64,000 nucleotides of DNA. It comes from Acanthaster planci. Lineage: Eukaryota; Echinodermata; Asteroidea; Valvatida; Acanthasteridae. A program made the translations under genes and the position numbers. The stretch spans positions 1,266,520-1,330,519 of the forward strand of contig NW_019091370.1 of assembly GCF_001949145.1 (NCBI RefSeq). The letters run 5' to 3'. The notes beneath the pieces were generated by a model, which worked only from the letters and a program-made list of their open reading frames with translations, was not told where the DNA came from and searched no databases. Within the stretch, counting starts at the first letter, position 1. Each line of letters starts with the position of its first letter. Positions 1-14,500 of this stretch are shown here, piece after piece.

Positions 1-205
1 TCCAATTCAGTGGAATTTGGAAACCTTTTGAAAACATGTTTGGCAGAAAAATTGAAACAGGAGATTGCATGCTCCCTTGAAAATATTTCTAGTCTCAAAA
101 TATATTCGACCAGCTCCAAACTGACACTTTACAGACATTTTCCCAGGTTGGTTCACTAAAAAGATATCAAAAAGGTTACTCCTACCCGACTCTTGTTATC
201 GATGG

Positions 206-463
206 GGGGAGGTCTTGTGCATGTCCACAGCTGTAACAAAATGGTTACCTCACCTTACTGAACATGCAAATCTTGTTCCCCCGGCCTCCACTTGAGCTGT
301 CTGACGTTACACCTTGCACCGGTTCCACACAAAATCCTTTCCATGAGTTCTCAAAGTTGGACCTTGCAATCCGGGGGTCTTGTGCATGTTCACGCCTACA
401 ACAAATGGTTACCTCACCTTATGAACATGCAAGCCGTGAATCCCCCCGGCCTCTACTTGGGCA
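206..463 (+). repeat. Tandem duplication, about 165-bp period, two diverged copies
   Basis: Positions 206-300 and 371-463 share the same order of words: GGTCTTGTGCATGT, then ACAAA(A)TGGTTACCTCACCTTA, then GAACATGCAA, then CCCCCGGCCTC. Substitutions and small indels separate them. Short overlapping frames through the two copies look like chance products. Confidence 0.7.
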
Positions 464-619
464 GTCCTGCCTTCCCAGGAGAAGGTAAGAGGAAAATCAA
501 ACAAGGAATCCTTGGGCACTGAAAAAAAAACACAAACCAACCGTAGAATGAATGCGAGTTCAAACGTGAGGGTAACCTATTAGATTTATTTCTCACAAGA
601 TAATTTTGAGCCTGAGGGC

Positions 620-1070
620 AAAGTAATTGCCAGTTTGAGATGACTTTATGTCGTCTGGTGAAAGGCAGTGTTGGATATTTCCCCCTAAATTTTGAAAACT
701 TACTATGAGTCAGATCTGTCCTTCCCTAGTCTCCAGGCAGAGTTGCATCAGGCCTCTGCTTGGGCTCTGCCACCTTCCAAGGAGAAGCTGAGAGAACAAG
801 TGAAGAATCAAGCAATGGAACTTTTACCTCATGAAACATTATAAAAAGTGGAAATGTGTAAAGGTTTTATCCAAAATGCTGGATAGCCTATTTGTTTGAC
901 TTCTCTCTAGCAGAATGAAAGGAATGTTGCCAGCGGTTGAGATGACTTTGTAAAATTGCTGTTTTAGAAATGGCATTTTTTTTAGAGAGGTTTGGCTAAA
1001 CTGTGACCACGTACTATAAATCACGCTCTTCTTTCCCGAGTCTGCAGGTAGAGTGGCACAGGACCTCCGA
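620..1070 (+). repeat. Tandem duplication, about 300-bp period, two diverged copies
   Basis: TTGCCAG..TTGAGATGACTTT occurs at about 627 and again at about 927. The downstream segment CCCTAGTCTCCAGGCAGAGTTG at about 723 matches CCCGAGTCTGCAGGTAGAGTGG at about 1036, each followed by a CAGG(A)CCTC word. The copies are strongly diverged, so the duplication is old. Confidence 0.55.
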
Positions 1071-4000
1071 CGTGCAAGGGTAGAGAACTCCTTCACTCTC
1101 AGACACTGATTAAAGACAAAGGTTACCAGTTCAAAGAAAGTTGGCAATCATTTGAAGAAAACTGTGCGGGTGCCCTGTCCTGAGATATTTGCCAGGGGGC
1201 TGGAGGATGGGTCAATGTAGAAACGTTGCGGAGGGCATTCTCTTGAAATAAAAGCCAGTGAACAATGATAGAAACCAGGACGGTAGACAGGGTTGACTTG
1301 CAAGCCTTAAAGCAAATCTCTATCTCAGAGATGTTTTCTGAGAACTTTCAAGTTCGACTCTTGACTATTAACATAGTGTAGATGTCAGTTTCTACAGCCT
1401 TCTTCATAGGAAGAGATTTGACACTCTGATCAAAGCTCAAAGTGTGTGTTCCTTTCATGTTGGGGAATTTAAGGGAGTGAAAGACTGGTACCAACTGGAT
1501 ACAATTATTACCTCCATGTGCATTCCTTGGGGCAGAGTACCTCCTCAGCAGGACACCAGCTGTTGCCATTTATAGTGTACCGGCTCCAGACATAAAAAGT
1601 CATTTTTGCCATGTTCTGTTATACTTCCTTACTACTGCCTCATCTTTCCTCTGTCAAATCCTCTGGTTTCTTTCCTCTTGTCCATTTGATATCCGAGTCC
1701 TCTTCCTCTTTCTTGTGTCCCTTTTCCTTTTTAGAGACGAACAGTTTGCCTCCTGCAAACTTTGGGCCTTCTGTCCAGTCCATGGATGTGTGTCCAAACT
1801 TTTGCACATGATATATTAGCCTGAAGACTGAAAGTTCCTCCTCTCCAACACTAGCTTCTCTGGATTTATTCAGTCAATCTATCTTGAAAGGTTTGTCCTT
1901 ACTTTGTATACCATTCCTTTATGTATCCAGGTGTAAACCCAAAGTCAGGGAGCCTGCATTTAACACTGTGGCGACCGACCATGCTGATGGCCCATTCGGG
2001 GGAGTTAAGTGATTTCTTTTTAGCAAATACCACTATCCTGTTTGTTCGCATGACAGGAACTGTACGGTTGCTTGTGTTTGTACATCTCTCAAATCATTTT
2101 TCTCAATTTGCCCCTTTCAGACTTGTAAGATTTCCGTAGTCAGTTTATTTTGTTACCACAACCAGCTGGACTTCAAGCCAAGTCTGATGAAAGTTAATTC
2201 TGCAAGTAATTTCTTTTTGCAAAGTACAAAACTGCTTTTAGGCTACGGCCACCGTGGATGAAGATTTCTTGTTTTAAATGTGCAGGCACCCAAGCATCTG
2301 AGCAGTGCCTGTATTTAGCATTTCACTTTTCAGCATTTTGATATCATTTTCCCTTGGGATTAAAATTAATGATATCCATGGGTTACTGGTTAGTTTTTCT
2401 AGCGGTTAATGGTTAGTGATTGCATAATTATCCAGTGTTGCAGTCCAGTCACAAGTCCGACGGAGAACATTGACAGTGGAAATGCTTTAAATCAGTGTTC
2501 ATCTGAATAGAATTTGATTCGATTTCCAACTTGATGGCTTGCAATGGACTTGTGACTGACTCGACTACAGCACTGTACAACAAGTAAACTGTAAGTGGTC
2601 AATAATGTTAGAACAGTTAAATCTGTTCAATTAGGAATGATCTCAAAATGCTGTTTACCGAGTTGGAAAATTGACACTGGAATGGTTACTTTCATCAACT
2701 TCGACTTCCTGCTGAGGCTCGATGTACATGTTAAAACATTACTGTCTCATTACCAAATTACATATCTTTTGAAATGAATACAGAGTTTTATCTTTTCACT
2801 TGTCAGGCAACCAGTATTCCAAAACAGTTTCTTCTAAATGCAGGTCCCAATCCTATCAGGCTAACCCAAGATAACTTTTGGGAATGGAAAAAGTCCATTG
2901 ATATCAAATCTCATCTCGGTAGTCCACGACTCCACTTTGCGGTGGGCACCCTTCAGCAATGATTGCCCTCCAGCCTGTCTGCTTTGAGGTACATGTAACT
3001 TAGGCACAGAGTTGACAAGCTTGAATGGATAGATCATCATGCTACCTCAAGTGTGGCCTACAGAGACGGTGTAATGACTCATTTCTTTGATGCAGCGTTA
3101 TCACAGCAAGCTTTTTGTACAAGTGTTTATTCCAACCTTCGCTGCAGTTCCAAATTCAGGTCCTCTGTGACCGACATCTGTAAAATAATAAAAGAATTAC
3201 ATTGTCTCCATTCCTAAAGGGCACTAAGAGAAGGATAAAATCCCACCCCATTTTTGTGCAAACAGCATCTTTAAAGATCTCCAGAACAATTTCTTCACAA
3301 GTGAGCCAAGAGGATTTTTTTTCTAATCTTTTCTCATATTTTTCTCCCTGTAACTTCAGCAATAATTCGATTGAGCCCAAGTTTCCAAGCAAGTTCTCCA
3401 GTTTTTTTTTAAATCTTTCGAAAAATTTCCAGGGCAGGAGGGGGCAAGTGACCCTGGACCCCTTGAGAAGCTCTGTATATGACTAAACTAACATCCAACT
3501 TTTTAAAAAGGTTGGCCATAATGATTGGTAGTCTGGTCATGCTCGTGGCAAAAACTCAATCAACAGTGGTTTGGGACCGAAGTATTGGACTCTAGCATTT
3601 TTCCTTGTATTCCGTGTTTTACTAGCATAATAGGACACTCACTTAAGATGCAAGTCCATAAATGTTAGGGTTTACTACTTTAAATAACTTTTTTGTAAAG
3701 CTTCATTCATTTCCTTCTCAAGTTTAAACCACACCAACGCCACAAATCAAACGACGTCACAGTCGGGTTTTATAAGATCTTCCGAAAAAATGCAATCATA
3801 GTTTGAAAGACCAGACTTACCTCCACTACAGTAAGGTCACATTGGTGTCACATTTGAGGTTCATAACAGCTCGGTCTAACTCTAAAAATGTTGACTTTTT
3901 TGGCTTATTTCGATACGGGTCTAGAAAACGATGCATCCTCGATGCCCGCGAATTTATGAATGCGCAACATACCACGTGTTGATCTTATTTGCATCCACAC

Positions 4001-4899
4001 TGGTTCCCGTCTATCAATTGTCTTATCGCTCTCTTTTCAAGAGTAGTCAGGGTGAGAACCAACCATCATTGAAATTCGAAGGAGAGCCTTGAAAAGCAAA
4101 AAACCCTAGGTTGGCAACAGGTTCATACCTAAACGGCATATTATTGTTACTTTGTGTTAAAGACGGTAGTTCGTTCACACGGTTTGCAGTAACAGAATTT
4201 CTATAGTTGATTTTAGTGTTTTAAACCTTTTTAGAGTTTACACATTTTACGAATCGTTCTTCCATTTTTGTTCAGTCGGCCAGCAATGGTTTGTTTGTCT
4301 CATCAGTCACGTGGCCACCAATACACAAGCGCACAACTAGACTTGGCGCTTTTTGGTACCTGCGGCCAGCTTGGAGAACGTATTGAATGAATGCTCAATT
4401 TCGATACAGCCTTACTTCATTCAAGAAACGATAAAAAGCGAGGGGTGATTATTTCGTGTGCAACTTTTAATGAAAAAACGGGCAGTGTTTTTAATAGATT
4501 GGTTTATTTGTCGTGCTAATGTGACCTCTCTGTATACATTTGTCATTTTTAATCATTGAATAACCTTTCAGATGACATCATTCTGATCGCAAATCTGCAA
4601 TAAATTGCCTACAGGGTACAATTTTCTTATACCCCAGTAGTGTTTGCAAAGTCTGGGGAATGCAGAGAAAACAGAGTTTGAATGCCCTAGGAAGCGATGG
4701 CGCTTGCAAATCACACTAAATGTAATTATGGCATTGCAAACTACAGTTATTTGCAAAGGCAAAGTTGACATTACACGTTTCATAGAAATTATTATCCTTC
4801 CCAAAACTCACCAGATCAATCTCCAATCACACTTTGGTCGTGCTTTTGATTTAAACCGTGTTTTGTATCGTTAAAGGACACGAATTCTTATAAATGAGA

Positions 4900-5443
4900 A
4901 ACTGACAAACAAAGTCGGTAAGAGATGGTGTATTATGAATCGAAGACGTGCGCTTTGGAACTGAGGGGCCGCGGTAAGAAAAATGAAGTGCGCCCTCTCT
5001 GTTTAGTTGGTACCCGCAGAAATTACCTGCGCACATTTTGAGACGTGCCAAGAAGCGGCCACGCATGTAATACCATTCTGTTTTGGTACAGTCGGGCTGG
5101 CGTGACGGTCATGGATTTCGGCTTTAAATTCGAATTGATTGTTCTCAGTTTTTGAAATTCTTATCACTTTTTAGCGTGGGATTTGCAGTACTGATGGCCC
5201 AGTCCGTGTATTTCTGCAGTCAGCAATGGATTCTGATGTAGGAGGTATCAGGGAGGACGCGAAATTAGAGGACATCGAATAACATTTCTGAAGTTCCACT
5301 TGCCGTTGTCGCGTCGCCCGGCCAAAGCAAGTCGTACCGCGTGAGAAAGAACCGTGTTGCGGTGTAAAGATTGTCATCGACCGCTTGGAGTTTACGTTTC
5401 ACGCTTGAGAGTCGCTCAGTGGAGTCTTTGCCACTCTGCAACC
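4900..5443 (+). promoter_or_regulatory. Putative promoter / 5' UTR region of the MTSS1-like gene
   Basis: This block has visibly more CpG than the surrounding AT-rich flank and directly precedes the predicted start codon. An in-frame TGA at 5342-5344 limits the coding region to the ATG at 5444, so the preceding bases are UTR or promoter. No clear TATA box is seen close to the start. The exact transcription start cannot be placed from sequence. Confidence 0.4.
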
Positions 5444-5515
5444 ATGGAAGTAAATGCGGAGAGAGATTGTAGTGTCCTTGGAGGCCTGTTTCAGACCATC
5501 ATCAATGACATGAAA
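5444..5515 (+). CDS. MTSS1: MTSS1-like coding exon 1 (residues 1-24)
   Basis: It encodes the IMD start, including CSVLGGLFQTIINDMK, nearly identical to vertebrate MTSS1. The ATG sits in a good Kozak context (CAACCATGG). It is the first in-frame ATG after the TGA at 5342-5344. The donor is AAA|GTAAGT, phase 0. Confidence 0.95.
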
Positions 5516-8500
5516 GTAAGTCAAGAACTTTTTGGGTTTGAAATTGAAGTACTAGACCTGCTAAAGAAATAATTTTGGACCCTCCGAGCATGCTCAGGTA
5601 GGAATTTGTTACAAAGTGGACAGCCTGACAATGACAGTGAAGTCCTTGCTGAAAGCGATTTAAACGTAAAGGAACTAGTTCTATATACGGACGCTACCCC
5701 CAGAACTGTGAGGTCCGCTCCGCTAGTGGAGCAGACATCGGACTACTCGACACCTCATGCACAAACCTTATGAAACTCATCTGAAAAATTCTAAGTATTT
5801 TGTAAGTAAACAATGTGGTTTTTACCCTTCTAAATTGAACTTTTCTTGACCCGTTTTTGCTTTGTGACGGCTAATAGGTCACTGTTGGAATAATTACTGG
5901 TGTCCGCATATGGAGCTCTTCCCAACAACAAACTCCTAATATTTTGATTTGTATATTTCAGGTCACTGTGGTAGTGAGCAAGCAGTTTGTAGGTCTAGCA
6001 CTTTGTTTTTATTTGGTAAGGGGCCGTCCATAATTTTCATCATTCTCATACATGTAAGTGTGCAAAAGGTGGACTTTTCACACCCCCAAGTGTACGTGTA
6101 CATCAGTGGGCAAAATATGATGAGGGGTGGAGTGCTGACAAATCTATTGATGGATCATCGTTTTTCATATTCAGAAAAATTGTACACAAGGCCTTGGACC
6201 CCCCCAACGGTTTGCAAATGCACGCTCATGAAAATGATAAAAATTATGGACAGCGCCTAAGGGTTCGTATCCAGCCACCGCTACATTGTAAGTTGCTGTG
6301 CTAACTTGCCATCAAACTTAACAAAGTCCGTAGTTGTGTTTTCATGGAAGACCCGTCGACAGAATTTTTTCCCAAGTCTATTCTGCTTGGAAAAACAATA
6401 AAATTATTCAAATAAAACTTGTGTTAGGTGATACGTCAAAAATTGTTTTAAATCTAGAGAATCACGGCAGCCGGATGCAGAACTCTTTCCAAGGAAGGCT
6501 CATCACGTTCATCTCATCATGGTTATAACTTACGTGCATCAGTGCCTTTTCCACCCACTTTCCCAGTCCAGATTTAGACAGATATCTTCTAACAGTGTTT
6601 GATTTCAGAGACAGGGTTATTTAAATGAAACAGTTGAAAAAAAATTGGTTTAAAGAACAATAAGTGAAATAGCGGAGTACATGTTTTCCACAAGAATGTT
6701 TATTGAATATATAAAATGCCATATTTATCCCCATTTCTCCTGAGCTAGGACAATGAACAGCTTAGCATACACTGTGTAACATTATGCGGACACAGTTTAA
6801 ACAATGCTTCAAATGCAGAACAGACAAACTGCTAGACTTACCACTGAGCCCTGTGGGATATCAGTCCTTTGTTGGTTTTGGAGGAGTACTCCAGAGGCAA
6901 TGGCTGAATGGCAAACAGACAGGTGCAAGGCACCTGCTCAATAGATGGTCCATTGTCATTCCAAGTCACTAACCCACCTTTGTGCCCATTGTCATAAAAG
7001 TAACTGTTTGATCCCTGCCAGAATACCCTGTAGGTACATGTGCATGGGCACACCTTTGATGTAGAACTTAACAAGATCCCTCTGGTCTGTTCTCTGTGCC
7101 TAATGTATCTTACTGCATGTACATGTGTGAAATTACGCTCTGAGCAACCACATACATACATGTGTGCTCAAGTCATCACTGTGTTTGTGATGAAGATCCC
7201 CCATGACCAACAAATCATTTGGACTAACTGAACATCCAACATTTGAGAAGCTTAAACCAAGCTTTATTCTCATGCGGCACTGAACCTTGAAGTTAATTGC
7301 AACACGATTGTTCATCATTTTCAAGCTGTTCAGAAGGAAATCACTTTTTTGTCTCAGAAAGTACATGTACACGGATGCCATAGGGAAAAAAAACGGTATG
7401 TACATGTAGCAGGCATCGTTTACAATCAAATGAACGCCAGATTGCATCAATCAAAACGTCAAACCTCTAAGGGGGGGTTCCGTTTAAACGTCTAGGAAAA
7501 TCTGTAAACCGATTTGGAACTGTTTTCGTTGAAACCTGTAAATCTCCCACCCTTACATTAAACACACCTACATGTACATACAATGTATGTCAAAGCCCAT
7601 TTGTTCCATTGTTGTGACCTTTAACATTGAATGTTATCAGTTTGATTTTGCAATTCAGTGGGGCAGACATAGACCTTGGTGAGCAAAATTTGCAGAACTC
7701 TGCATCCCTGTTGGCATGTCACCTTTTCAATGGTTGAGTTATCGTGCAGCAACACATTAGCAAATGGATGTTTGGTTCCCTGTCTCGACGCTTTTTCCCA
7801 ATAAGGCATGTGTGATGTACGTCATGTACACATTACATGTACTTAATACAATCTATCCACAACTAAGAAAATGGCTGTGTAGTTGCAGCCTGTGCCGGTG
7901 AGAACGTCAGTGGGAAATTGTTTGCACTATATTTTCTCAGTACTTACTGAAAGGCTTATGTTATATGTTATTTACCTGCATGTCTTAATGATGATGATGT
8001 GGGAAAACGTCAAGATGTGGTGAAAGGATTACAATATGTCAGCTTCAAGGCTATGTTTATATCCCAGTGTATAATTTTAGCACATTTTCTAGTTTTTCCC
8101 CAAATTCTGTCATTTGAAAAAAATAATAATCAGTAGAAGGAAATTTGATTTCCTGGTCGACTAATCCTGGTTAATCCTGTGTGCATCAAAACAAGCCGAG
8201 ATCTTAAAATAGCCGTCAGTTTGTTTTCCCAAGTCTTCAGTCCTCACACATTTGCACTTGTTTCCGTAGGGGGTTTGCTAGACAGATCTGTCCATCTGAG
8301 CCCTTGTTGTTTGTTCCTGGCTAAGATTGGCTGTTGACCTTGTAGTGACCTTAGCGGTCCAATTGCTGTGTTTCTCTCATAAGTGGAAGCAACATGGGGT
8401 CTTTCAAGCCTCTCGTTTAAACTGTACTCCTTTTTTGTATTGAGCAGGTTCGTAATTACATGTAAAACTTGTTTTGCTGGTGTCGCACCTGTAGGGAACA

Positions 8501-11500
8501 CAACATCCAGTCGGAACCCATTTTAAACCGGGCCTTAAAATCCGCTTAAAATTAACCGTCCCAGATGAGATCATTCAAAGTTCTGAGATTTTCAAGTGAT
8601 ATTTTCGCATTGAAGAAGAGCTTCAAGTATACATATCAGGCCTCACATATATCCATGTAGCTAAAATTTTGTTGCTGGATTTTCAATTTAGGTTCAGGAA
8701 AGCTGCATCCATTACATGCATAGCTACAGGACACATATATAGTGAAGATAAAGCCAGAGGCAACGGGTCTAATTACTACCGCATAAAGATGTAATCAATT
8801 CTGATTGCTTCCTACCTGCTCTTATGTAATGTTAGGCATGCATGCACGTACATGGATTCTACCTGTCATTGATAAAGAAAAAAGTCTGCCGAGGGTTAAC
8901 TTACAAATAGGGTTTTTTTTTGAGTGGCCCGATGGCACTTGCTGTGCAGTAGGTGCGTTTTGCATACGTGAGTGTACATGTGTGGGAAAGGGCAAACATG
9001 GAGTTTACCTACCAAGCAATTAATTAGACACGGTGGGAAATACGACAGCCTCGTTGGAGGCAAGGCTAGGCTGGGATGAGAAGATAGCAGTTCTGCTGAT
9101 CGTAATTTTGCTTGTAGCAATCCAGGAATGAAAGCGTGTTTTGAACGGGATACATGTATGGCCCTACACCGCAGGGAAAAAGCTGCAACTCGTATCGTGG
9201 TCACTACATGCGAACACCTTCCTTTCAGTTGTATACATAATATTTCATTGTGCCTTGCGGACTGAGTAACATGATACATGTATAAATATATGTGTGTAAT
9301 TGATCACAAGGTACATTGTAACATGTATAATATGTGCATGGACTTCATATACAAGGGAAAAAATGAAGTATTAGTCCGCACGAATGTGACGCATTAGCCC
9401 ATTTATGTTGGCCAGTCAAGGCTTACCTGAAGTGTTAAACGTTACCGACGGTCAGCATATGTATGACTACTGTACGCTTGCATTTAATTAACATAATACA
9501 AGACATGCAAGATGACATACTGTACATATACATACAGTTAGTGTACAAGTACTGTACATGTACGTTGAGTGTTGAACAATGTCTGTTGGTCTGCATTCTC
9601 GTCCATTAGCAAACCAGTACAGTGTACAGTACAGCATAATTATGGCTGGGGCTTGTTGACCACAAGAGGAATAAGACTATTGAAATTATGCACACCGTTC
9701 TCATTCCTCATAATAATTTTTCTCCTTTGCAGGCAGGATTTCAACTTGGAGATACGAGTGATTTTGTTTAGCTACTGGTAATCATGCACTCATGAAACTG
9801 AACTTTGAACAACTTGTGAGTCGTTTGGCATTTGGCACTGTGTGGCGTTTGTGTGAGTCATGATGAAATAACCATCTCCCCGCAAGTGCTGTTCTTGCCA
9901 AAGGGCCATTTCCAATCTGATTGGTCAAGTTCTGAATATCTGGGAAACTTGTCACTGTCTTTTCTGACCTTTTTATCTCGATGCTTGTCTGCAGGGTTCT
10001 GTTCCTGTCTGGGAAGACTTCACTAGCAAAGCTTCCAAACTACACACACAACTCAAGTAAGTTTGAAAAGGCTGCCCACACACCGTAGTACAGTAACTAT
10101 AGTGAAACCTCCGTAAAAGTAGAGCTCTATGGATGCAACATTCTGCTTTTATTACAGGAATTTCTTTTAGTTTCAATCCTTTGTTCTTCATTCTTTTAAT
10201 TCCTTGTAATACAAAGTTCCAGTTATAACAAGGTAATCTGCAAAATTCGAAGGACCTCTTGTATCGTCAAGGCTCAACTGTACGTATAAGAGGTAATGAA
10301 GTCTTAGCCAAAACCTGGCGGACGGCAAACACTTTGAGGCAGTTAAATTAACGGCACAATGTACGAGAGGTGTTTTATACCCCAATCATTACAGAAGCTT
10401 TCATCGAGTTTTGTAACTGTACCCCAAAGAGCGCGGCACCAACAAAACTGATTTGCCTGGTATATATTTTCTCTGTGTTGTTTGATACTAGTTTCGTGCA
10501 AAAAGACCACAAGATATGCTTGAATGTCAGCAGTTGCGTAAATGCGTTTGGGACTATTTTTATGCGGACATATTACTTTTACAGGACCACGATAGTTGCT
10601 GTGAGTGCATTCTTAGAAGCCTTTCAGCGCATTGCGGATATAGCCACCAACTCCAGAGGTAAGAATCTTACAAAAAATGTCACAGCTAGATGACAGAATA
10701 GTCAAAGCAGAAGTGTTGAACTATTTTGTTTGTGAAAATGAAATGCGGTTAATCATGAAATAAACACATCAAGCTCTAAATGTCATTTTAGAAAAATAAC
10801 TAGGTCTTCAAATAAATAGTTCGGTTCGTTTGCAGTTTACTTTGCAGTTTCAATTTATCATTTAAAAAAAAAAAGCTGTTGTTTATGTTAATTAAAGAGG
10901 AAAATGTCCCAACCCCGTGTAATGAACGCTTTACCTAATGCACCCTGAGCGCAGCATGCAGATGGAATGCGTAATGACCGAAGCTGGCGGCAGGGTGTCA
11001 CTGCACGTGGCTGGAGTAATGAAATCCTGTCACTCGTTGAGCGTGATTCGTGCCCCATGTCACATCTCAATATTGTTGGCCCTCCTGCCCGGGGCCGAGC
11101 GGGCGCTACTAGCCCTCCAGAGATGCCATCCACCTTGGTAACTCCTTCATCAGCTGCTATTTTACTGACTGATGTCTGAATTGGGAACATCTTTGAATTG
11201 GATTGCTACATGTGGCATGAGTTACATCTACTGTACGTCAAACAAATGCTAAGCAGTGCATCGGTTGTATTGCCACACGACCTGCTGACCCAGAAGTCTA
11301 TTTTAAAAGCATTTCAGTTGAGTCAGAAGTGTCACATGAAGAAGATGCACAGAATGGCCACAGCTGACCTAGTTCTGGCTTAGCATTTCTTGGACAATTT
11401 TTTACACAGATATAAAATATCTGTGTATGTCTGGAATTTGTTACAATGTACATTTTGAAAATTTCATCCTTTTGTTATATGCTTCAAATCTGAGAAGAAA

Positions 11501-14500
11501 TTGGCCTTGAAATACCTCGTACTTCTTTCAGATGTGGAACAGAAAGATAAATATGTACACATCACAATGCAGGGTAAGGGTTGTCGATGGACCTTTAAAA
11601 AGTAACTCTCTAGAGTTATAAAGAAAGGTGATTTCAAGAACAAGTGGGTAAATAAATAGCACAATAGACATATGCCAGGTTTCATGCTAACCTGAGATCC
11701 AGACAGTACAAAAATAACACTCTCATCAGAACCTGAATATTTAGAATTTAAGTTTTCACTGGCGAGGGAGCTGGTACCCTGCTCTGATGTCATTCCCTTC
11801 GTTGCAACTCATGATTGTTCTCCCGCACGCGTTACCAGCCACCAAAAGACATCAGCCTGACCTGACGAAAAGAATGATTAATTTAGGGTTTGAGATTTAT
11901 GATCGTTATGTCTTCATGACAGCGTGGTCGATCACAGTGTTTATTTGGAAAAGCAACCAGCCCCCCCCCAATCTGGAAATGTACTGACCCGTCCAGCACC
12001 ACCAACTCCGCAGGGAGGAAAATTGTGCCTACCACTTCCTCCCAATTTTATTATTATAATTTTTGGGAGCTTTATAAACACGCTGTCATTTTGCTATCTC
12101 CTTTAAGGTTTATGGTCTTTTTGCGTTTGCCTGTCATAAACATCAGCATACACATGTTTGGACAATTTTAAACAAAAGCTATTGCGAGCTGCATTGTTTA
12201 TGAATTACCGGAACATGAGTCATTCTACAGGTTTAACATAATTCATAACATTTGAACTCAGGCCAGTGCAGCTTCTAGGTACGGAATATTTTTAGGCGTC
12301 ATCAAAATTGGCTCGAGATGGTCTATCGCTTCAAATTCAGTTGCCCTCTGTGACGGTAAGAAGGCTCTTGGCGATCCCATTGGACAGTCGTCAGTGACGC
12401 TACTCTGAAACATTTGCCTGAATTGACATGTCTCTGAAAAGCAATTGCCATCCAATCGTCGCACTTTGCAATCCTTACTGACCTGATTTCTGATGTGAAC
12501 GATGTGAATTCTGTTCAAAAACAGGCCCTGTTTGGGGATTGGACTCGTCTTGTTTGCCAAAAATTTTTCAGATGAATTTGCTTTCAGAGCCAGCACATTT
12601 CTAGAGGAGAGTTTAAGTGGTGTTTTGCCCGGAAGCTTGCATGCTGCACAGCCTACTTAGTGAGCTGGGCACTTTTGTGCCCACTGGAATTGATTTACCG
12701 GTAACACCACAGGAAACAGTAACCACTTGGAGCAAAATGAAACTGCAATTTGCAGTGAATTTTTCTTCAAGCTCAGCCTTCCGTTCTCTCGCTGTGCACC
12801 TGTTTTTATTCAAAGTGTTGTTTGCGTAAGATAGATATTTTTCCCCTCAAGTTTCCATTGTTGTGCATGCTCAGAAAAATCCCCTGAAGAATTTTAAATC
12901 CTCTAGGTTGCTGACAGCAAACACACACACACAAGTCCTTGGCTCAGTGAAAACAGTGATAGAGAGAGACCTCTTTGCTGCTGAGAGCCCCTTGGGTTGC
13001 TGAAATCATGAAACAAGCAAAAAATCAAACAAACATTGTACCTGGACTGCTAAAATGTACATGTACAGTACATGTACCCAGTACAGTGTTCATGTACATG
13101 TACCTTATACCCAGTGCAGTGTGTATGTACCCAGTGCAGTGTACATGTACATTTACCCAGTACAGTGTACATGTATGTACCCAGTACAGTGTGCATGTAC
13201 CCAGTGCAGTGTACATGTACATGTACCCAATACCCAGTGCAGTGTGTATTACCCAGTACAGTGTTCATGTACATGTACCCAATACCCAGTGCAGTGTGTA
13301 TGTACGCAGTGCAGTGTACAGTGTACATGTAAATGTATGTACCCAGTACACTGTGCATGTACATGTATCTCAAAGCAGCATCTGTATACGTGTGGTAAAT
13401 GTGTACATGTCCATGTATTGGGTCAACGTACGAGTTGTATTTAATACAGACACTATTTCCAAATCGCGAGATATTAGATGTCTGTTTGTTCTGGCTGTTG
13501 AATTTTGTTGTTTTTGGCAGGCTTTGCTCTTCGGTAGCTCGGGGATGTACTGATATATACATGTACATGTACATGAAGCAGGACACAGTGCACAGCAACT
13601 TGAAGACCGTGCACAGCAGGTTGAAGACGATTCAGCTAAGTTCACATCCAAGAGTGTATTTGGATACAATCAATACACATCACCATCTATATCCATCGGT
13701 GATTCATTAGTGAAAGTACTGTTTGTGTGGGTTATCGAAACTGGAAACCAATGCGTGATACCAGTGGAAGTTATTGAGGAGGTGAGGCGGCCCTATGGTT
13801 TCCTGTTCCCTGTAGTGGTCACCAGCTCCCTGTAAGGGCATTCCAGCTGCATCATGGGATATATTGATTTGGAGGTAATTGCGTGATCCTCAGTGGCCTA
13901 ATTTGACCAGAAGCAAGAGTGTTCCGTTGGAGGAAAACCTCATTATGAGTATACACCTTGCCGATAGATCTGTCTTAGGCATCATACATATACCAGCACT
14001 GTATGCGCACAGAGTGCATTGTGCGATTTCCACTCAGAAATGACAAGAAGCTGTAAGCACATTTCCGCTGTTCTCACAACAGACCCTGGGTCAGACAGCT
14101 GTACTGCAACTGTTTTTTCCCAACATTGAACTGCAGTTTATGAAGCAGTTCCCATCCTGTGTTTTTGTATTGAGTTGTCTTATGACTCATGGCCCGGATC
14201 AGGGCCGGACTCGTCACTCTTTTGTTTGCTGTTACCTGTGCTAAGACTCCAGCCACAATGATGTCCGCAACTCAGATGAGACCAGCCAAGTTGTCTAAAA
14301 ATTGGACCAAGTTTGGGCTTGAACTATAGTCCGACCATCAGTCGTTTGTGTTCTACCAGTAACAAGGGGCCTTCATGGCAAAGTCCCACTCAAACAACGG
14401 AGTCTAACCATTTTGTGGAATCGTTGCTCTCATTTTGCAACTGTCATTGTGTACATGGTCAATGACATCTCCTACAATTCATTTCAGTGGCTCCCCCGTA

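Larger units (their letters stand above)
1..5343. other. Upstream flank of the MTSS1-like gene, no gene recognised
   Basis: No open reading frame here looks like a conserved exon. The first 1.1 kb contains diverged tandem duplications, listed separately. The stretch 1100-3700 is AT-rich unique-looking sequence with pyrimidine-rich tracts. From about 3750 CpG dinucleotides become more frequent, with isolated regulatory-type words such as CACGTG near 4308 and an ACGACGTCAC site near 3752. Undetected non-coding 5' exons of the downstream gene could lie here. I cannot call them without transcript data. Confidence 0.5.

Noticed and set aside
5354-5443. Upstream in-frame start of the MTSS1-like protein
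   Set aside because: The frame is open from 5345 but contains only a TTG. The ATG at 5444 has a good context and matches the vertebrate N terminus.
13025-13710. Several Tyr/Cys/Val-rich frames of 60-192 codons on both strands
   Set aside because: All are translations of the TACATGTA minisatellite; mutually overlapping frames with low-complexity products.
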